In this document: positions 8,533 through 15,896 of the stretch, in pieces | Layout of the letters: each line of letters starts with the position of its first letter | Numbering within the stretch: position 1 is the first letter of the stretch | From: Kribbella pittospori | GTDB lineage: Bacteria; Actinomycetota; Actinomycetes; Propionibacteriales; Kribbellaceae | DNA: 64,000 nt | Direction of reading: 5' to 3' | Assembly (NCBI RefSeq): GCF_004331465.1 | Contig: NZ_SJKB01000007.1 | Coordinates: 310,001-374,000, forward strand | Notes under the pieces: generated by a model | Database searches by the model: none | Told to the model about the DNA's origin: nothing | What the model saw: only the letters and a program-made list of their open reading frames with translations | Position numbers and translations under genes: made by a program

Positions 8533-9497
8533 GGAGCAGATCCTGCCAAACCCATCGCGCGCTCCGCCGCCCGGAGCCGGGGCAGGCTCGCTTCCAGCGC
8601 CCGGTCCCGGCCTTGCGCGAGCAGTTCGTCGATCGCGCCGGGGTCGGTCGTCAGCCGGGCGTACTCCTTCTGCAGCGGCTCGAGTACGGCCAGCACCGCG
8701 TCCGCGACGTCCCGCTTCAGCTCGCCGTACGACGAGTACGCCGTCGCCAGCTGCACCGGGTCGCCGTCGGTGCAGGCGGCCAGGATGTCGAGCAGGTTGG
8801 TGATCCCGGGTTTCGCGGCCTCGTCGTGGCGGACCTCGTTGTCGGAGTCGGTGACGGCACGCATGATCTGGCGCCGGATCACGTCCGGCGGGTCCAGCAG
8901 CCGGATCGTCCCGACCGCGTCGTCGGCCTCGGACTTGCTCATCTTCTTGGTCGGGTCGGCCAGATCCTTGACCCTGGTCGCGTACGCCGCCTTGGCCAAC
9001 TGCGGTACGACGAACGTCTCGCCGTACTCGCGGTTGAACCGGATCGCCACGTCACGAGCCAGCTCCACGTGCTGGGACTGGTCGCCGCCGACGGGGACCC
9101 GGTCGGCGCCGTACAGCAGGATGTCCGCGGCCATCAGGCACGGATAGGTGAACAGCGAGGCCCGCGTCATCGGCCGGCCCTTGCCCTTCTCCTTGTACTG
9201 GATCATCCGGGACAGTTCACCGACGTACGACGTGCATTCGAGCAGGTACGCGAGCTGTGCGTGGGTGTTGACGTCGGACTGGACGAACACGGTGCCCGGT
9301 GCGGTGCCGGCCGCGAGCATCAGCGTCGCGAACTCGCGGGTCAGCGTGGCGAGCCGTCTGGGGTCGTGTTTGGTCGTCATCGCGTGCAGGTTCGCGACGA
9401 AGTAGAACCCCTCGGGGTCGGTGAACCGGCGCAGCGCGCCGAGGTGGTTGCCCAGCGTCAGACGGCCGGACGGGGTGATGCCGGAAAGCGTGGTCAT
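8529..9497 (-). CDS. trpS: Tryptophan--tRNA ligase
   Basis: Charges tRNA-Trp with tryptophan (class I synthetase, Rossmann fold). The 322-residue protein has the HIGH-equivalent in PSGRLTLGNHLGA (9-21), SQHVELARD near 141-149 and the KMSKS loop at 185-189. It lies in the same conserved neighbourhood as the auxiliary, indolmycin-resistant TrpRS1 of Streptomyces coelicolor (between proC and the bldN/rex block), so orthology to that auxiliary enzyme is plausible but not proven. Expression is controlled by an upstream Trp leader peptide and attenuator, which in Streptomyces is how the auxiliary enzyme is induced. Confidence 0.95.
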   Translation of the reverse strand: MTTLSGITPSGRLTLGNHLGALRRFTDPEGFYFVANLHAMTTKHDPRRLATLTREFATLMLAAGTAPGTVFVQSDVNTHAQLAYLLECTSYVGELSRMIQYKEKGKGRPMTRASLFTYPCLMAADILLYGADRVPVGGDQSQHVELARDVAIRFNREYGETFVVPQLAKAAYATRVKDLADPTKKMSKSEADDAVGTIRLLDPPDVIRRQIMRAVTDSDNEVRHDEAAKPGITNLLDILAACTDGDPVQLATAYSSYGELKRDVADAVLAVLEPLQKEYARLTTDPGAIDELLAQGRDRALEASLPRLRAAERAMGLAGSAP

Positions 9498-9521
9498 GTC
9501 GATGCCCTTTCGGTGCGTGGA

Positions 9522-9569
9522 TGCCTCACCGAGGGCATCAAAAAAGGCCGCCTCGGCGAGGCGGCCTCT
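9522..9569 (-). terminator. Trp attenuator terminator of trpS
   Basis: On the minus strand a GC-rich hairpin with arms AGGCCGCCTCG and CGAGGCGGCCT (loop-less centre near 9556) runs straight into seven T residues (9539-9545). It sits between the leader peptide and trpS. Its 5' arm contains CCGCC, which can alternatively pair with GGCGG next to the leader-peptide stop. A second small hairpin GATGCC...GGCATC (9521-9540 region) follows before the trpS start. Confidence 0.85.
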
Positions 9570-9597
9570 TGGATGCGTGTGAACGCTGGGGACCGCC

Positions 9598-9633
9598 CTA
9601 GGCGGCCCACCACAGCTGCAAGTTCGTGTTCAC
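9598..9633 (-). CDS. Trp leader peptide (attenuator) of trpS
   Basis: An 11-codon frame GTG...TAG encodes MNTNLQLWWAA with two adjacent Trp codons. A -10 box TATGCT lies 6 nt upstream of the GTG, so the peptide is read from a leaderless transcript as soon as it is made. The Trp codons are followed by GGGCCGCC / GGGCGGTCC pairing segments (arms 1 and 2) and then by the terminator (arms 3 and 4). Stalling on Trp codons when charged tRNA-Trp is scarce should free arm 2 to pair with arm 3 and prevent termination. This is the classical ribosome-mediated attenuation layout. Confidence 0.88.
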   Translation of the reverse strand: MNTNLQLWWAA

Positions 9634-9652
9634 GCCATCAGCATAACCGATC

Positions 9653-10405
9653 TCACTTGACCGCCGGAAGCGGCGCTACGAGGGACTGGACGGTCAGTTC
9701 GTTGCGGGCGTTCTGACCGAGGGTGATCGAGGTGTGTACGCCGTCGCGGAGGTAGGAGGTGATCCGGCTCGGCTTGGCGGCCAGGTACTCGGCCCAGCGG
9801 ATGATCCGCAGGTTCGGGTACTTCTTCTGGGCGTCGGACAACTGCAGGTTGACCCAGGCGGAGTTGCGCTGGTCGGCCATCTGCACGGCCGCGGTCTTGG
9901 ACCACCGGGTGGCATGCACGTTGATCCAGTACACGTACCGGTTCGAGCCGGCCAGTTTCATCGCCCGGTCGACCTGGGCGGCGAACTTGGGCGGGTCGAA
10001 GATGTCGTTGCTGCCGGTCGCCATCAGGATCCGGCGCGGCAGACCGTACGCCGTCGCCCACTGGGCCATCGCGTCGACGGCGCCGGACGTCGGCCGCCCG
10101 GACCAGTTGTGCACGGCCATCTGGCTGCCGTCGCGGCCGATCAGCCGGGTCGCCAGCGACTTGCCGTCCTGGACGGCGATGCTGTCGCCGAACATGAAGA
10201 CCCCGTTGGTCGCGAGCACCCGTTTGATCTGGGTCTCGGTCGAGATCGCCTTGCTCATGGCCTGCCAGGGCCCGAGGTCACCGGAGCCGTACGGGCCGCC
10301 GAAGGCGGCTTCTGTCGATGTCGCAGTCGAGACAGCCACCGTCGAAACAGCAACCACGGCCCCCGCCGTAAAGATCTGCCGCCGATTGGGTCTCGCCGAG
10401 TTCAT
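9653..10405 (-). CDS. Secreted SGNH/GDSL-type hydrolase
   Basis: A 250-residue exported protein. The N-terminus has a twin-arginine-like ARPNRRQIFTAG followed by a hydrophobic stretch and an AAF-type cleavage region near residue 35. SGNH landmarks are FMFGDSIAVQ (block I, nucleophile Ser), TGSNDIF (block III Asn-like) and DGVHTS (block V catalytic Asp and His). It is probably an esterase, lipase or carbohydrate deacetylase outside the membrane. I prefer the ATG at 10405 because GTGAGGAA lies just upstream; a GTG at 10417 would add four residues. It stands alone on the minus strand. Confidence 0.82.
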   Translation of the reverse strand: MNSARPNRRQIFTAGAVVAVSTVAVSTATSTEAAFGGPYGSGDLGPWQAMSKAISTETQIKRVLATNGVFMFGDSIAVQDGKSLATRLIGRDGSQMAVHNWSGRPTSGAVDAMAQWATAYGLPRRILMATGSNDIFDPPKFAAQVDRAMKLAGSNRYVYWINVHATRWSKTAAVQMADQRNSAWVNLQLSDAQKKYPNLRIIRWAEYLAAKPSRITSYLRDGVHTSITLGQNARNELTVQSLVAPLPAVK

Positions 10406-10491
10406 GGCGTTCCTCACGGGATGGAACAGTGAGGCCTAGACCGCTCCAGTGCAACCCTCCGTGACCGAATCGCGGCCTGAATTGCAGCTTC

Positions 10492-10516
10492 CTGCAAGTC
10501 TTGTAACACCTTGCAG
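10492..10516. promoter_or_regulatory. Inverted repeat upstream of the SGNH hydrolase gene
   Basis: CTGCAAG (10492-10498) and CTTGCAG (10510-10516) form a perfect 7-bp inverted repeat with an 11-bp centre, about 90 bp upstream of the hydrolase start. It looks like a repressor or activator site; the regulator is unknown. Confidence 0.35.
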
Positions 10517-10558
10517 TGTTTGCGCGATGAAGCACGTGCCTGGCACCAGCACGGCGGG

Positions 10559-10599
10559 ACGGGCGAGCGCGGCCTTGGAGGGGTGTCGCGCCCGCCCGT
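10559..10599 (-). terminator. Hairpin downstream of the TetR gene
   Basis: The arms ACGGGCGaGCGCG and CGCGCcCGCCCGT form a long GC-rich stem 14 nt past the TetR stop on the minus strand. There is no strong U-tract, so it may act as a weak or factor-assisted terminator. Confidence 0.45.
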
Positions 10600-10612
10600 T
10601 TCCGCTGCCGGC

Positions 10613-11161
10613 TCAGCTGGAACCGTTGGCCAGTTCCTCGATGATCGGCCCGGCCACCGCCATCAGCTCCTCGGGTGACGCGTCGAGCCCGTCCAGCCGG
10701 ACCAGGTGCCGCCCGATCACGAGCCCGAGCGTCAACGCTCCGATCACCCCCGAGCGCAGTACGGCGTCCTCACCCGGCAACTGCTCGGCGATCTGTCGCT
10801 GCTGTCCTGTCATCGCCGCCCGGACCTCCGTGGCCGCTTCCGGATGACTGAACATCGCCCGCATCGCCGCCAGCGCGGCCGCCGGTTCGTCGGCCAGCTT
10901 GTCGGTCAACGCGGCCGTCAGCATTGCGGCGATCTCCTCGGGCGAACCCTTGATCGGCCCGTCCGGGGGAATGGTCGCGGCCTGGGCGAACAGCTTGTCC
11001 TTGGACCCGAAGTACCGCATCACCAGGCCGGCGTCGCTCCCGGCCGCCTCGGCGATCGCGCGGATCGTGGTCCGGTCGTACCCGTACTCGCCGAACAACT
11101 GCCGCGCCGCCGCCAGGATCCGCTCTTCCGTCCGCCGTCGCTGCTCCATCCTGGTAGTCAC
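10613..11161 (-). CDS. TetR-family transcriptional regulator
   Basis: A 182-residue repressor. The helix-turn-helix spans roughly residues 10-50 (ERILAAARQLFGEYGYDRTTIRAIAEAAGSDAGLVMRYFGSKD pattern), followed by an all-helical ligand domain. The GTG at 11161 is chosen because a -10 box TAGACT lies 7 nt upstream. It diverges from a small membrane protein gene whose sigma-A promoter lies inside an inverted repeat, the probable operator. The ligand is unknown. Confidence 0.9.
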   Translation of the reverse strand: MTTRMEQRRRTEERILAAARQLFGEYGYDRTTIRAIAEAAGSDAGLVMRYFGSKDKLFAQAATIPPDGPIKGSPEEIAAMLTAALTDKLADEPAAALAAMRAMFSHPEAATEVRAAMTGQQRQIAEQLPGEDAVLRSGVIGALTLGLVIGRHLVRLDGLDASPEELMAVAGPIIEELANGSS

Positions 11162-11179
11162 GGCGCTCAGTCTACGCAT

Positions 11180-11218
11180 GTTGACTCAGCGGTCGATCCG
11201 GCCTAGATTTTCAGTCAA
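11180..11218. promoter_or_regulatory. Promoter and inverted repeat between TetR and membrane protein genes
   Basis: A near-consensus promoter, TTGACT (11181-11186), 17 bp, TAGATT (11204-11209), points toward the small membrane protein. It is bracketed by GTTGACT (11180-11186) and AGTCAAC (11212-11218), an inverted repeat likely bound by the adjacent TetR protein. Confidence 0.55.
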
Positions 11219-11244
11219 CACCCGTAGACCGAAAGGGCTTGATC

Positions 11245-11556
11245 ATGACACTGGCGATCGTGCTGAGCTTCCTGGCCGGGCTGATGGGAGCGAACGGGAT
11301 CCCGCACTTCGTCCTGGGCATCACCGCCCGGGAGTACCCGAACCTGACCGGCAACTCTCCGGTCCGCAACGCGGTCGGCGGAGTGGCGGCGTTCGTCATC
11401 GCCGGGCTGCTCACGTTCTGGGCGCATGTAGGCGATCACCCGGTGGCGGCCGCGGTCGCCGCCGTCGCGGGTGTGCTGCTGATGTCCGTGTTCCACGCGC
11501 GTGGTGGTGCTTACCGGCTGAACGCCAGATTCGGGAAACCAGTGCCCGTGCGGTGA
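11245..11556 (+). CDS. Small integral membrane protein, probable TetR target
   Basis: A 103-residue protein with three predicted transmembrane helices (near 2-25, 45-65 and 70-90) and a short basic tail. The N-terminal helix carries a GANGIPHF motif. The ATG at 11245 has GAAAGGG 7 nt upstream; a TTG two codons earlier is less likely. It is transcribed divergently from the TetR gene from a promoter inside the likely operator. I do not recognise a functional family. Confidence 0.75.
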   Translation: MTLAIVLSFLAGLMGANGIPHFVLGITAREYPNLTGNSPVRNAVGGVAAFVIAGLLTFWAHVGDHPVAAAVAAVAGVLLMSVFHARGGAYRLNARFGKPVPVR

Positions 11557-11573
11557 CAGCTAAGGTCGGAGGC

Positions 11574-12749
11574 ATGAGCGGTGAGGCGATGCTGGTCTTC
11601 GACGAGGGTCTGACGGCGTACGACTTCGGGCGCGGGCATCCGATGAGTCCGATCCGGGTGGAGTTGACGATCCACCTGGCGCGGGCGCTCGGCGTACTCG
11701 ACGAACTCAAGGTCGTTCCGCCTCCGACGGCTGACGACGCGCTGCTCCGGACCGTGCACACGGCCGACTACATCGCCGCGGTCAAGCGCGCCGGGGAGCA
11801 TCCGGAGGTGTCGGATCTCGAGCACGGGCTCGGCACCGACGACACGTACTGCTTCCCCGGAATGCACGACGTCTCCGCACGCATCGTCGGCGCGAGCGTC
11901 GAGGCGGCGCGGGCCGTCTGGGAGGGTGAGGTGCAGCATGCCGCGAACATCTCCGGCGGTCTGCACCACGCGATGCCCGACCGGGCCAGCGGTTTCTGCG
12001 TCTACAACGATCCGGCCGTTGCCATCCAGTGGCTGCTCGACCATGGTGCCGAGCGGGTCGCGTACGTCGACGTCGACGTGCACCACGGGGACGGCGTACA
12101 AGAGGTGTTCTACAACGATCCGCGGGTGCTGACCGTGAGTCTGCACGAGTCGCCGACCACGCTCTTTCCGGGCACCGGCAGTGCCGGCGAGACCGGGGGA
12201 CCTGACGCGGAAGGTACTGCGGTCAACATTCCGCTGCCGCCCGGGACCGGGGATGCCGGCTGGCTGCGGGCGTTCCACGCGATCGTTCCGGATGTGGTGA
12301 AGGCGTTCCGGCCGCAGGTCCTGGTGACCCAGCACGGCTGTGACTCGCATGTCGAGGATCCCCTGGCCCACTTGACGAAGACAGTCGACGGGCAGCGCGC
12401 GGCGTACCTGGCGTTGCACGACCTGGCGCACGAGCTCGCGGACGGGAAGTGGATCGCCACCGGTGGCGGTGGGTACGCGATCATCGACGTCGTACCGCGG
12501 GCCTGGAGCCACCTGCTGGCGATCGTCGCGGGGAACCCGATCGACCCGCAGACCCCGGTGCCGGAGGCCTGGCGCGAGGAGGTCCGGATCCGGTTCCAGC
12601 GGGTCGCGCCGATGCGGATGACCGACGGCCAGGACGCGTCGTACACGGACTGGGCGACCGGCTACAACCCGGACACCTGGCTGGACCGATCGATCAAGGC
12701 GACCCGCGACGTCAGCTTCCCACTCCTGGGCCTCGACCCCACCTACTAG
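11574..12749 (+). CDS. acuC: AcuC-like class I histone-deacetylase-family protein
   Basis: A 391-residue zinc-dependent amidohydrolase of the arginase/deacetylase fold. It resembles AcuC, which in Bacillus deacetylates and thereby activates acetyl-CoA synthetase. Visible motifs are SPIRVELTIHLARALG near the N-terminus, ISGGLHHAMPDRASGFCVYND (catalytic His pair), the Zn-binding YVDVDVHHGDGVQ, QHGCDSH and the loop ATGGGGYAI. Its ATG follows TAAGGT by 7 nt, so it is leaderless. It starts 17 nt after the membrane protein gene but has its own promoter. Confidence 0.88.
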   Translation: MSGEAMLVFDEGLTAYDFGRGHPMSPIRVELTIHLARALGVLDELKVVPPPTADDALLRTVHTADYIAAVKRAGEHPEVSDLEHGLGTDDTYCFPGMHDVSARIVGASVEAARAVWEGEVQHAANISGGLHHAMPDRASGFCVYNDPAVAIQWLLDHGAERVAYVDVDVHHGDGVQEVFYNDPRVLTVSLHESPTTLFPGTGSAGETGGPDAEGTAVNIPLPPGTGDAGWLRAFHAIVPDVVKAFRPQVLVTQHGCDSHVEDPLAHLTKTVDGQRAAYLALHDLAHELADGKWIATGGGGYAIIDVVPRAWSHLLAIVAGNPIDPQTPVPEAWREEVRIRFQRVAPMRMTDGQDASYTDWATGYNPDTWLDRSIKATRDVSFPLLGLDPTY

Positions 12750-12877
12750 GCCACGGCCAGTCACACGAGTCCCCCTCTTTCCCATTCGTACCAACAGCCA
12801 CTACGCTCGTTGCATGCACGGACGGAGGTGCCGGAGGGGAAGCCGGCGCACGATCCGTGCTGGAAGTGCGGTGCGCA

Positions 12878-13093
12878 ATGGCATCAAAGAAGTCCGGTGG
12901 TGAGCAGCCGCTCGCCGAGGTGAAGTTCCTGACCGTGGCGGAGGTCGCCACGGCCATGCGCGTGTCCAAGATGACGGTGTACCGCCTGGTGCACTCCGGT
13001 GAGCTGCCCGCGGTGCGGGTGGGTCGTTCGTTCCGGGTGTCCGAGGATGCCGTGCACGACTACCTCAAGGGCGCCTTCTTCCAGGCCGGATAA
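12878..13093 (+). CDS. Excisionase-type (MerR-like) helix-turn-helix protein
   Basis: A 71-residue DNA-binding protein consisting of one winged HTH: FLTVAEVATAMRVSKMTVYRL, then the wing VRVGRSFRVSEDAVHDYL. Size, sequence type and location downstream of proC match mycobacterial Rv0500A and related small HTH proteins in this conserved block. It is related in fold to BldC but is a distinct lineage. The ATG at 12878 has only a weak upstream GGAAG. A short frame beginning at 12814 overlaps its start. Confidence 0.88.
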   Translation: MASKKSGGEQPLAEVKFLTVAEVATAMRVSKMTVYRLVHSGELPAVRVGRSFRVSEDAVHDYLKGAFFQAG

Positions 13094-13106
13094 CCACGAG
13101 AAGAGC

Positions 13107-13137
13107 AAGCGGCCGGATCCCTCGGGACCGGCCGCTT
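13107..13137. terminator. Hairpin terminator between HTH and MarR genes
   Basis: A stem AAGCGGCCGG / CCGGCCGCTT with an inner TCCC/GGGA extension lies between two convergent genes and can serve both. It lacks a long U-tract. Confidence 0.6.
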
Positions 13138-13139
13138 CG

Positions 13140-13622
13140 CTATGTCCGGGACACGTCCCGCAGCGCCACCGTCGCCTGTTTCACGGCGTCGTCCGGCAGG
13201 CCCGACCACAGTTCGTGGTGCGCGACCGCACTGGCCTGCACGGCGCGCTCGGCCAGGGCGACGCCCTCGTCGGTGAGCCGGATCTGGGTGCCGCGGCCGT
13301 CGTCGGGATCGGGCTCGCGGACGACCAGGCCGCGCCGGACCAGCTGATTCGTCACGTTGCTCGTCCCGCCGGTGGACAGCAGCAGGCTGCGGCTGAGATC
13401 CGACGGCTTCTGCCGGTACGGCGGTCCGGATCGGCGCAGCGACACGATCACGTCGAACTCGGCCGTGGTCAGCCCGAGGTCGCGCAGTACCCGCCGGGTC
13501 GCTTCGTTGAGCTCGGTGGCCAGGACGAGGATCCGCTTGGTCAGCTCGCTGGTCGGATACAACACCCCCGGCAACTCCCGCTGCCACGAAGCAATCAACC
13601 GATCCACTCGGTCCGAATTCAT
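13140..13622 (-). CDS. MarR-family transcriptional regulator
   Basis: A 160-residue winged-helix regulator. The recognition region is LTTAEFDVIVSLRRSGPPYRQKPSDLSRSLLLSTGGTSNVTNQLVRRGLVVREPDPDDGRG in type, with the DDGRG wing typical of MarR proteins (shown at residues around 70-120). The ATG at 13622 is chosen over an upstream in-frame start because it precedes the conserved region by a normal margin. It diverges from the amidohydrolase gene, its probable target. Confidence 0.88.
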   Translation of the reverse strand: MNSDRVDRLIASWQRELPGVLYPTSELTKRILVLATELNEATRRVLRDLGLTTAEFDVIVSLRRSGPPYRQKPSDLSRSLLLSTGGTSNVTNQLVRRGLVVREPDPDDGRGTQIRLTDEGVALAERAVQASAVAHHELWSGLPDDAVKQATVALRDVSRT

Positions 13623-13715
13623 GGTTGCGAACCCCCACTCCCCACCGTTCTTCCTGCCCGAGGGGCAACGCACGGGTGTCTGGTCATGGTTGGCAGTCTA
13701 AGTGTCTTTGATGAT

Positions 13716-13733
13716 AGCTTTCAGAAAAGCTTT
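13716..13733. promoter_or_regulatory. Probable MarR operator upstream of the amidohydrolase gene
   Basis: AGCTT-N6-AAGCT (13716-13731) overlaps the perfect palindrome AAAGCTTT (13726-13733), in the divergent promoter region 20-35 bp before the amidohydrolase start and close to its Shine-Dalgarno TGAGGAG. Confidence 0.5.
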
Positions 13734-13750
13734 CTAGTGAGGAGATACGT

Positions 13751-14992
13751 ATGCGCTTGTTGTTGCGTGGTGGTGTGGTGATCGACACCGAACCGGACGT
13801 GGTGGCCCGGCGGGCCGACGTACTGATCGAGGACGGGCGGATCGCGGCGGTCGGTCCGGAGCTGATCGTGGATACCTCGGACGTCGAAGTGATCGATGCA
13901 TCGGAGCGGATCGTGCTGCCGGGGTTCGTGGACACGCACCGGCATCTGTGGCAGACCGCGTTGCGTGGCGTCACGGTCGACGACGATCTGGGCACGTACT
14001 TCGAGCGCGTGCTGAGCTCCTACGGCTCGAAGTTCCGTCCGGAGGATGTTGCTGCGGGCAACCTCATGGGTGCGCTCGAGTGTCTCGACGCGGGAATCAC
14101 GACGGTCCAGGACTACTCGCATGTGCAGTCGTCGCCGGCCCACGCCGACGCGGCCCTGGACGCGTTGGAGCGCAGTGGGATCCGCGCGGTCTTCGGTTAC
14201 GGCCCTTCGCCGCTGAGTGGTGGCGCAGTCGACGCAGACGGGATGCGGCGGATCATGGACCGTCGTTCGGAGCGGATCGGGCTCGCGGTGGCCGCGATCG
14301 GACCGTCGTTCACGTCGTTCGAGACTGTCGGTGCCGACTGGGAGCTGGCCGATTCGCTGGGTGTGCCGGTTGTCGTGCACATCAGCAGCAGCTCGCAGAT
14401 TCCGGACCCGATCACGCGTCTGCGGGATGCCGGTCTGCTACGACCCAACACGCTCTATGTGCACGGGAACCGGTTGCCGGACTCCGAGCTGAAGCTGATT
14501 GCGGAGTCGGGGGCATCGGTGTCGACAACCCCGACCGTGGAGGCGCGGATGGAGATGGGTGAGCCGCTGGCCGGCCGGCTGCGTGCGGCCGGTGTCAACG
14601 TCAGCCTGGGCATCGACGTCGTGACGAGCGCGGGCGGCAACATGTTCACCGCCATGCACGAGCTGCTCGCCCTGGGCTACAAGACCTTCACGGCAGCCGA
14701 TGTACTGCGTATCGCCACCATCGGAGGTGCTCGCGCCCTCGGACTGACCGACGTCGGATCGCTTGCTGTAGGCAACCGTGCCGATCTGATGATGCTTCGT
14801 CACACCGACATCAACCTGGCCGGCGGGTTGCACGACCCGATCGCCACCGTTGTCACCGCGGCCCACCCCGGCAACGTGGACACCGTCCTGGTCGGCGGCA
14901 CGCCGGTCAAGCGGGACGGCAAGCTGATCAGTACGTCGCTGCCGGCCGCCTACGAGGCCCTGGCCGAATCGACCGCCTACCTCACCGCTTGA
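13751..14992 (+). CDS. Amidohydrolase-family metal-dependent hydrolase/deaminase
   Basis: A 413-residue TIM-barrel amidohydrolase of the AtzA/TrzN/SsnA-like branch. A small beta-sandwich half is formed by both termini (LLLRGGVVIDTEPDVVAR..., GNRADLMML). Metal/active-site motifs are DTHRHLWQ near 62-69, VVVHISSSS near 215, the VHGNRL histidine near 238 and GIDVVTS near 295. Likely reactions are hydrolytic deamination or dechlorination of an N-heterocycle, but the substrate cannot be read. The ATG has TGAGGAG at good spacing. It is divergent from a MarR regulator, and its 3' end overlaps the convergent alpha/beta hydrolase gene by 11 bp. Confidence 0.88.
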   Translation: MRLLLRGGVVIDTEPDVVARRADVLIEDGRIAAVGPELIVDTSDVEVIDASERIVLPGFVDTHRHLWQTALRGVTVDDDLGTYFERVLSSYGSKFRPEDVAAGNLMGALECLDAGITTVQDYSHVQSSPAHADAALDALERSGIRAVFGYGPSPLSGGAVDADGMRRIMDRRSERIGLAVAAIGPSFTSFETVGADWELADSLGVPVVVHISSSSQIPDPITRLRDAGLLRPNTLYVHGNRLPDSELKLIAESGASVSTTPTVEARMEMGEPLAGRLRAAGVNVSLGIDVVTSAGGNMFTAMHELLALGYKTFTAADVLRIATIGGARALGLTDVGSLAVGNRADLMMLRHTDINLAGGLHDPIATVVTAAHPGNVDTVLVGGTPVKRDGKLISTSLPAAYEALAESTAYLTA

Positions 14993-15842
14993 GCAAGGCT
15001 CTGATCGCGGTGGTGATCTCTGCGGGGGACTCCTCGGCCATGAAGTGACCTGCGGTCGTGGTCTGGTGGTGAAGGTCCGGAGCCCAGGCCCGCCAGAGCG
15101 CCGCGGCGTCGAAGCCGAGTGCCGCTCCCCAGTCCTGCTGGATCACCGTGACCGGCATCCGCAGCTTGTTGCCCTGGGCAAGATCGTGCTGGTCGTGGGT
15201 GACGTCGATCGCTGCCGAGGCGCGGTAGTCCGCGACGATCGACGGCACCGCGTCCCGGCAGGCGTCGAGGTAGGCCGCCCGTACGTCGGCCGGGATCGCC
15301 GCGGGATCATTCGTCCACAGGTCGAGGAAGTGGCCGAAGAACGCCTCCGGGCGGGCCGCGATCAGCTCCTCCGGGAGGCCGGGTGGCTGCGCCATCAGGT
15401 AGAGATGGAAGCCGACGGCAGCGCTCGTGCCGTGCATCACGTCCCACATGTCGAGGGTGGGTAGCACGTCCAGGCACATCAGATGAGTGATCGTGTCCGG
15501 GTGGTCGAGGCCTGCCCGGAACGCGACCAGCGCGCCACGGTCGTGACCGGCCAGGGCGAACGTGTCGTGTCCGAGGTTCCGCGCCACGGCGACGATGTCC
15601 GCGGCCATCACTCGCTTCGCGTAGTCGTCGGCGGGCTTGTCGCTCTCGCCGTACCCGCGGAGATCGGGGCAGATGACGGTGTGGTCGGCGGCCAGGTCGG
15701 TGGCGACGTGCCGCCACATCAGGTGGGTCTGCGGGAACCCGTGCAGCAGGACGATCGGCGTACCGGAACCTCCGACGGCGACGTTGAGTTTGACGTCGCC
15801 GTCGCCGGAGATGCGGTGGTAGTCGAAGCCGTTGATCTTCAT
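14982..15842 (-). CDS. Alpha/beta hydrolase, haloacetate dehalogenase/epoxide hydrolase type
   Basis: A 286-residue alpha/beta hydrolase. Motifs in order: oxyanion HGFPQTHLMW near 38, PDLRGYGESDKP near 65, nucleophile elbow AGHDRGALVAFR (Asp nucleophile) near 103, a cap domain with MWDVMHGTSAAVGFHLYLMAQP, and the catalytic His in TAGHFMAEESP near the end. An Asp nucleophile in GHDRG is typical of fluoroacetate/haloacetate dehalogenases and epoxide hydrolases. It is cytoplasmic. The start is the ATG at 15842; the upstream open frame is only a shadow of the SARP gene. Confidence 0.88.
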   Translation of the reverse strand: MKINGFDYHRISGDGDVKLNVAVGGSGTPIVLLHGFPQTHLMWRHVATDLAADHTVICPDLRGYGESDKPADDYAKRVMAADIVAVARNLGHDTFALAGHDRGALVAFRAGLDHPDTITHLMCLDVLPTLDMWDVMHGTSAAVGFHLYLMAQPPGLPEELIAARPEAFFGHFLDLWTNDPAAIPADVRAAYLDACRDAVPSIVADYRASAAIDVTHDQHDLAQGNKLRMPVTVIQQDWGAALGFDAAALWRAWAPDLHHQTTTAGHFMAEESPAEITTAIRALLKR

Positions 15843-15896
15843 GCCGGCCAGGATCGCGCGCGCGAATGAGCGTTGGATGAGCGCTACGGTGGCCGG

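Noticed and set aside
7024..9147. 707-codon plus-strand frame over the LLM, phosphodiesterase and trpS genes
   Set aside because: Different frame or strand from three confident genes; no domain.
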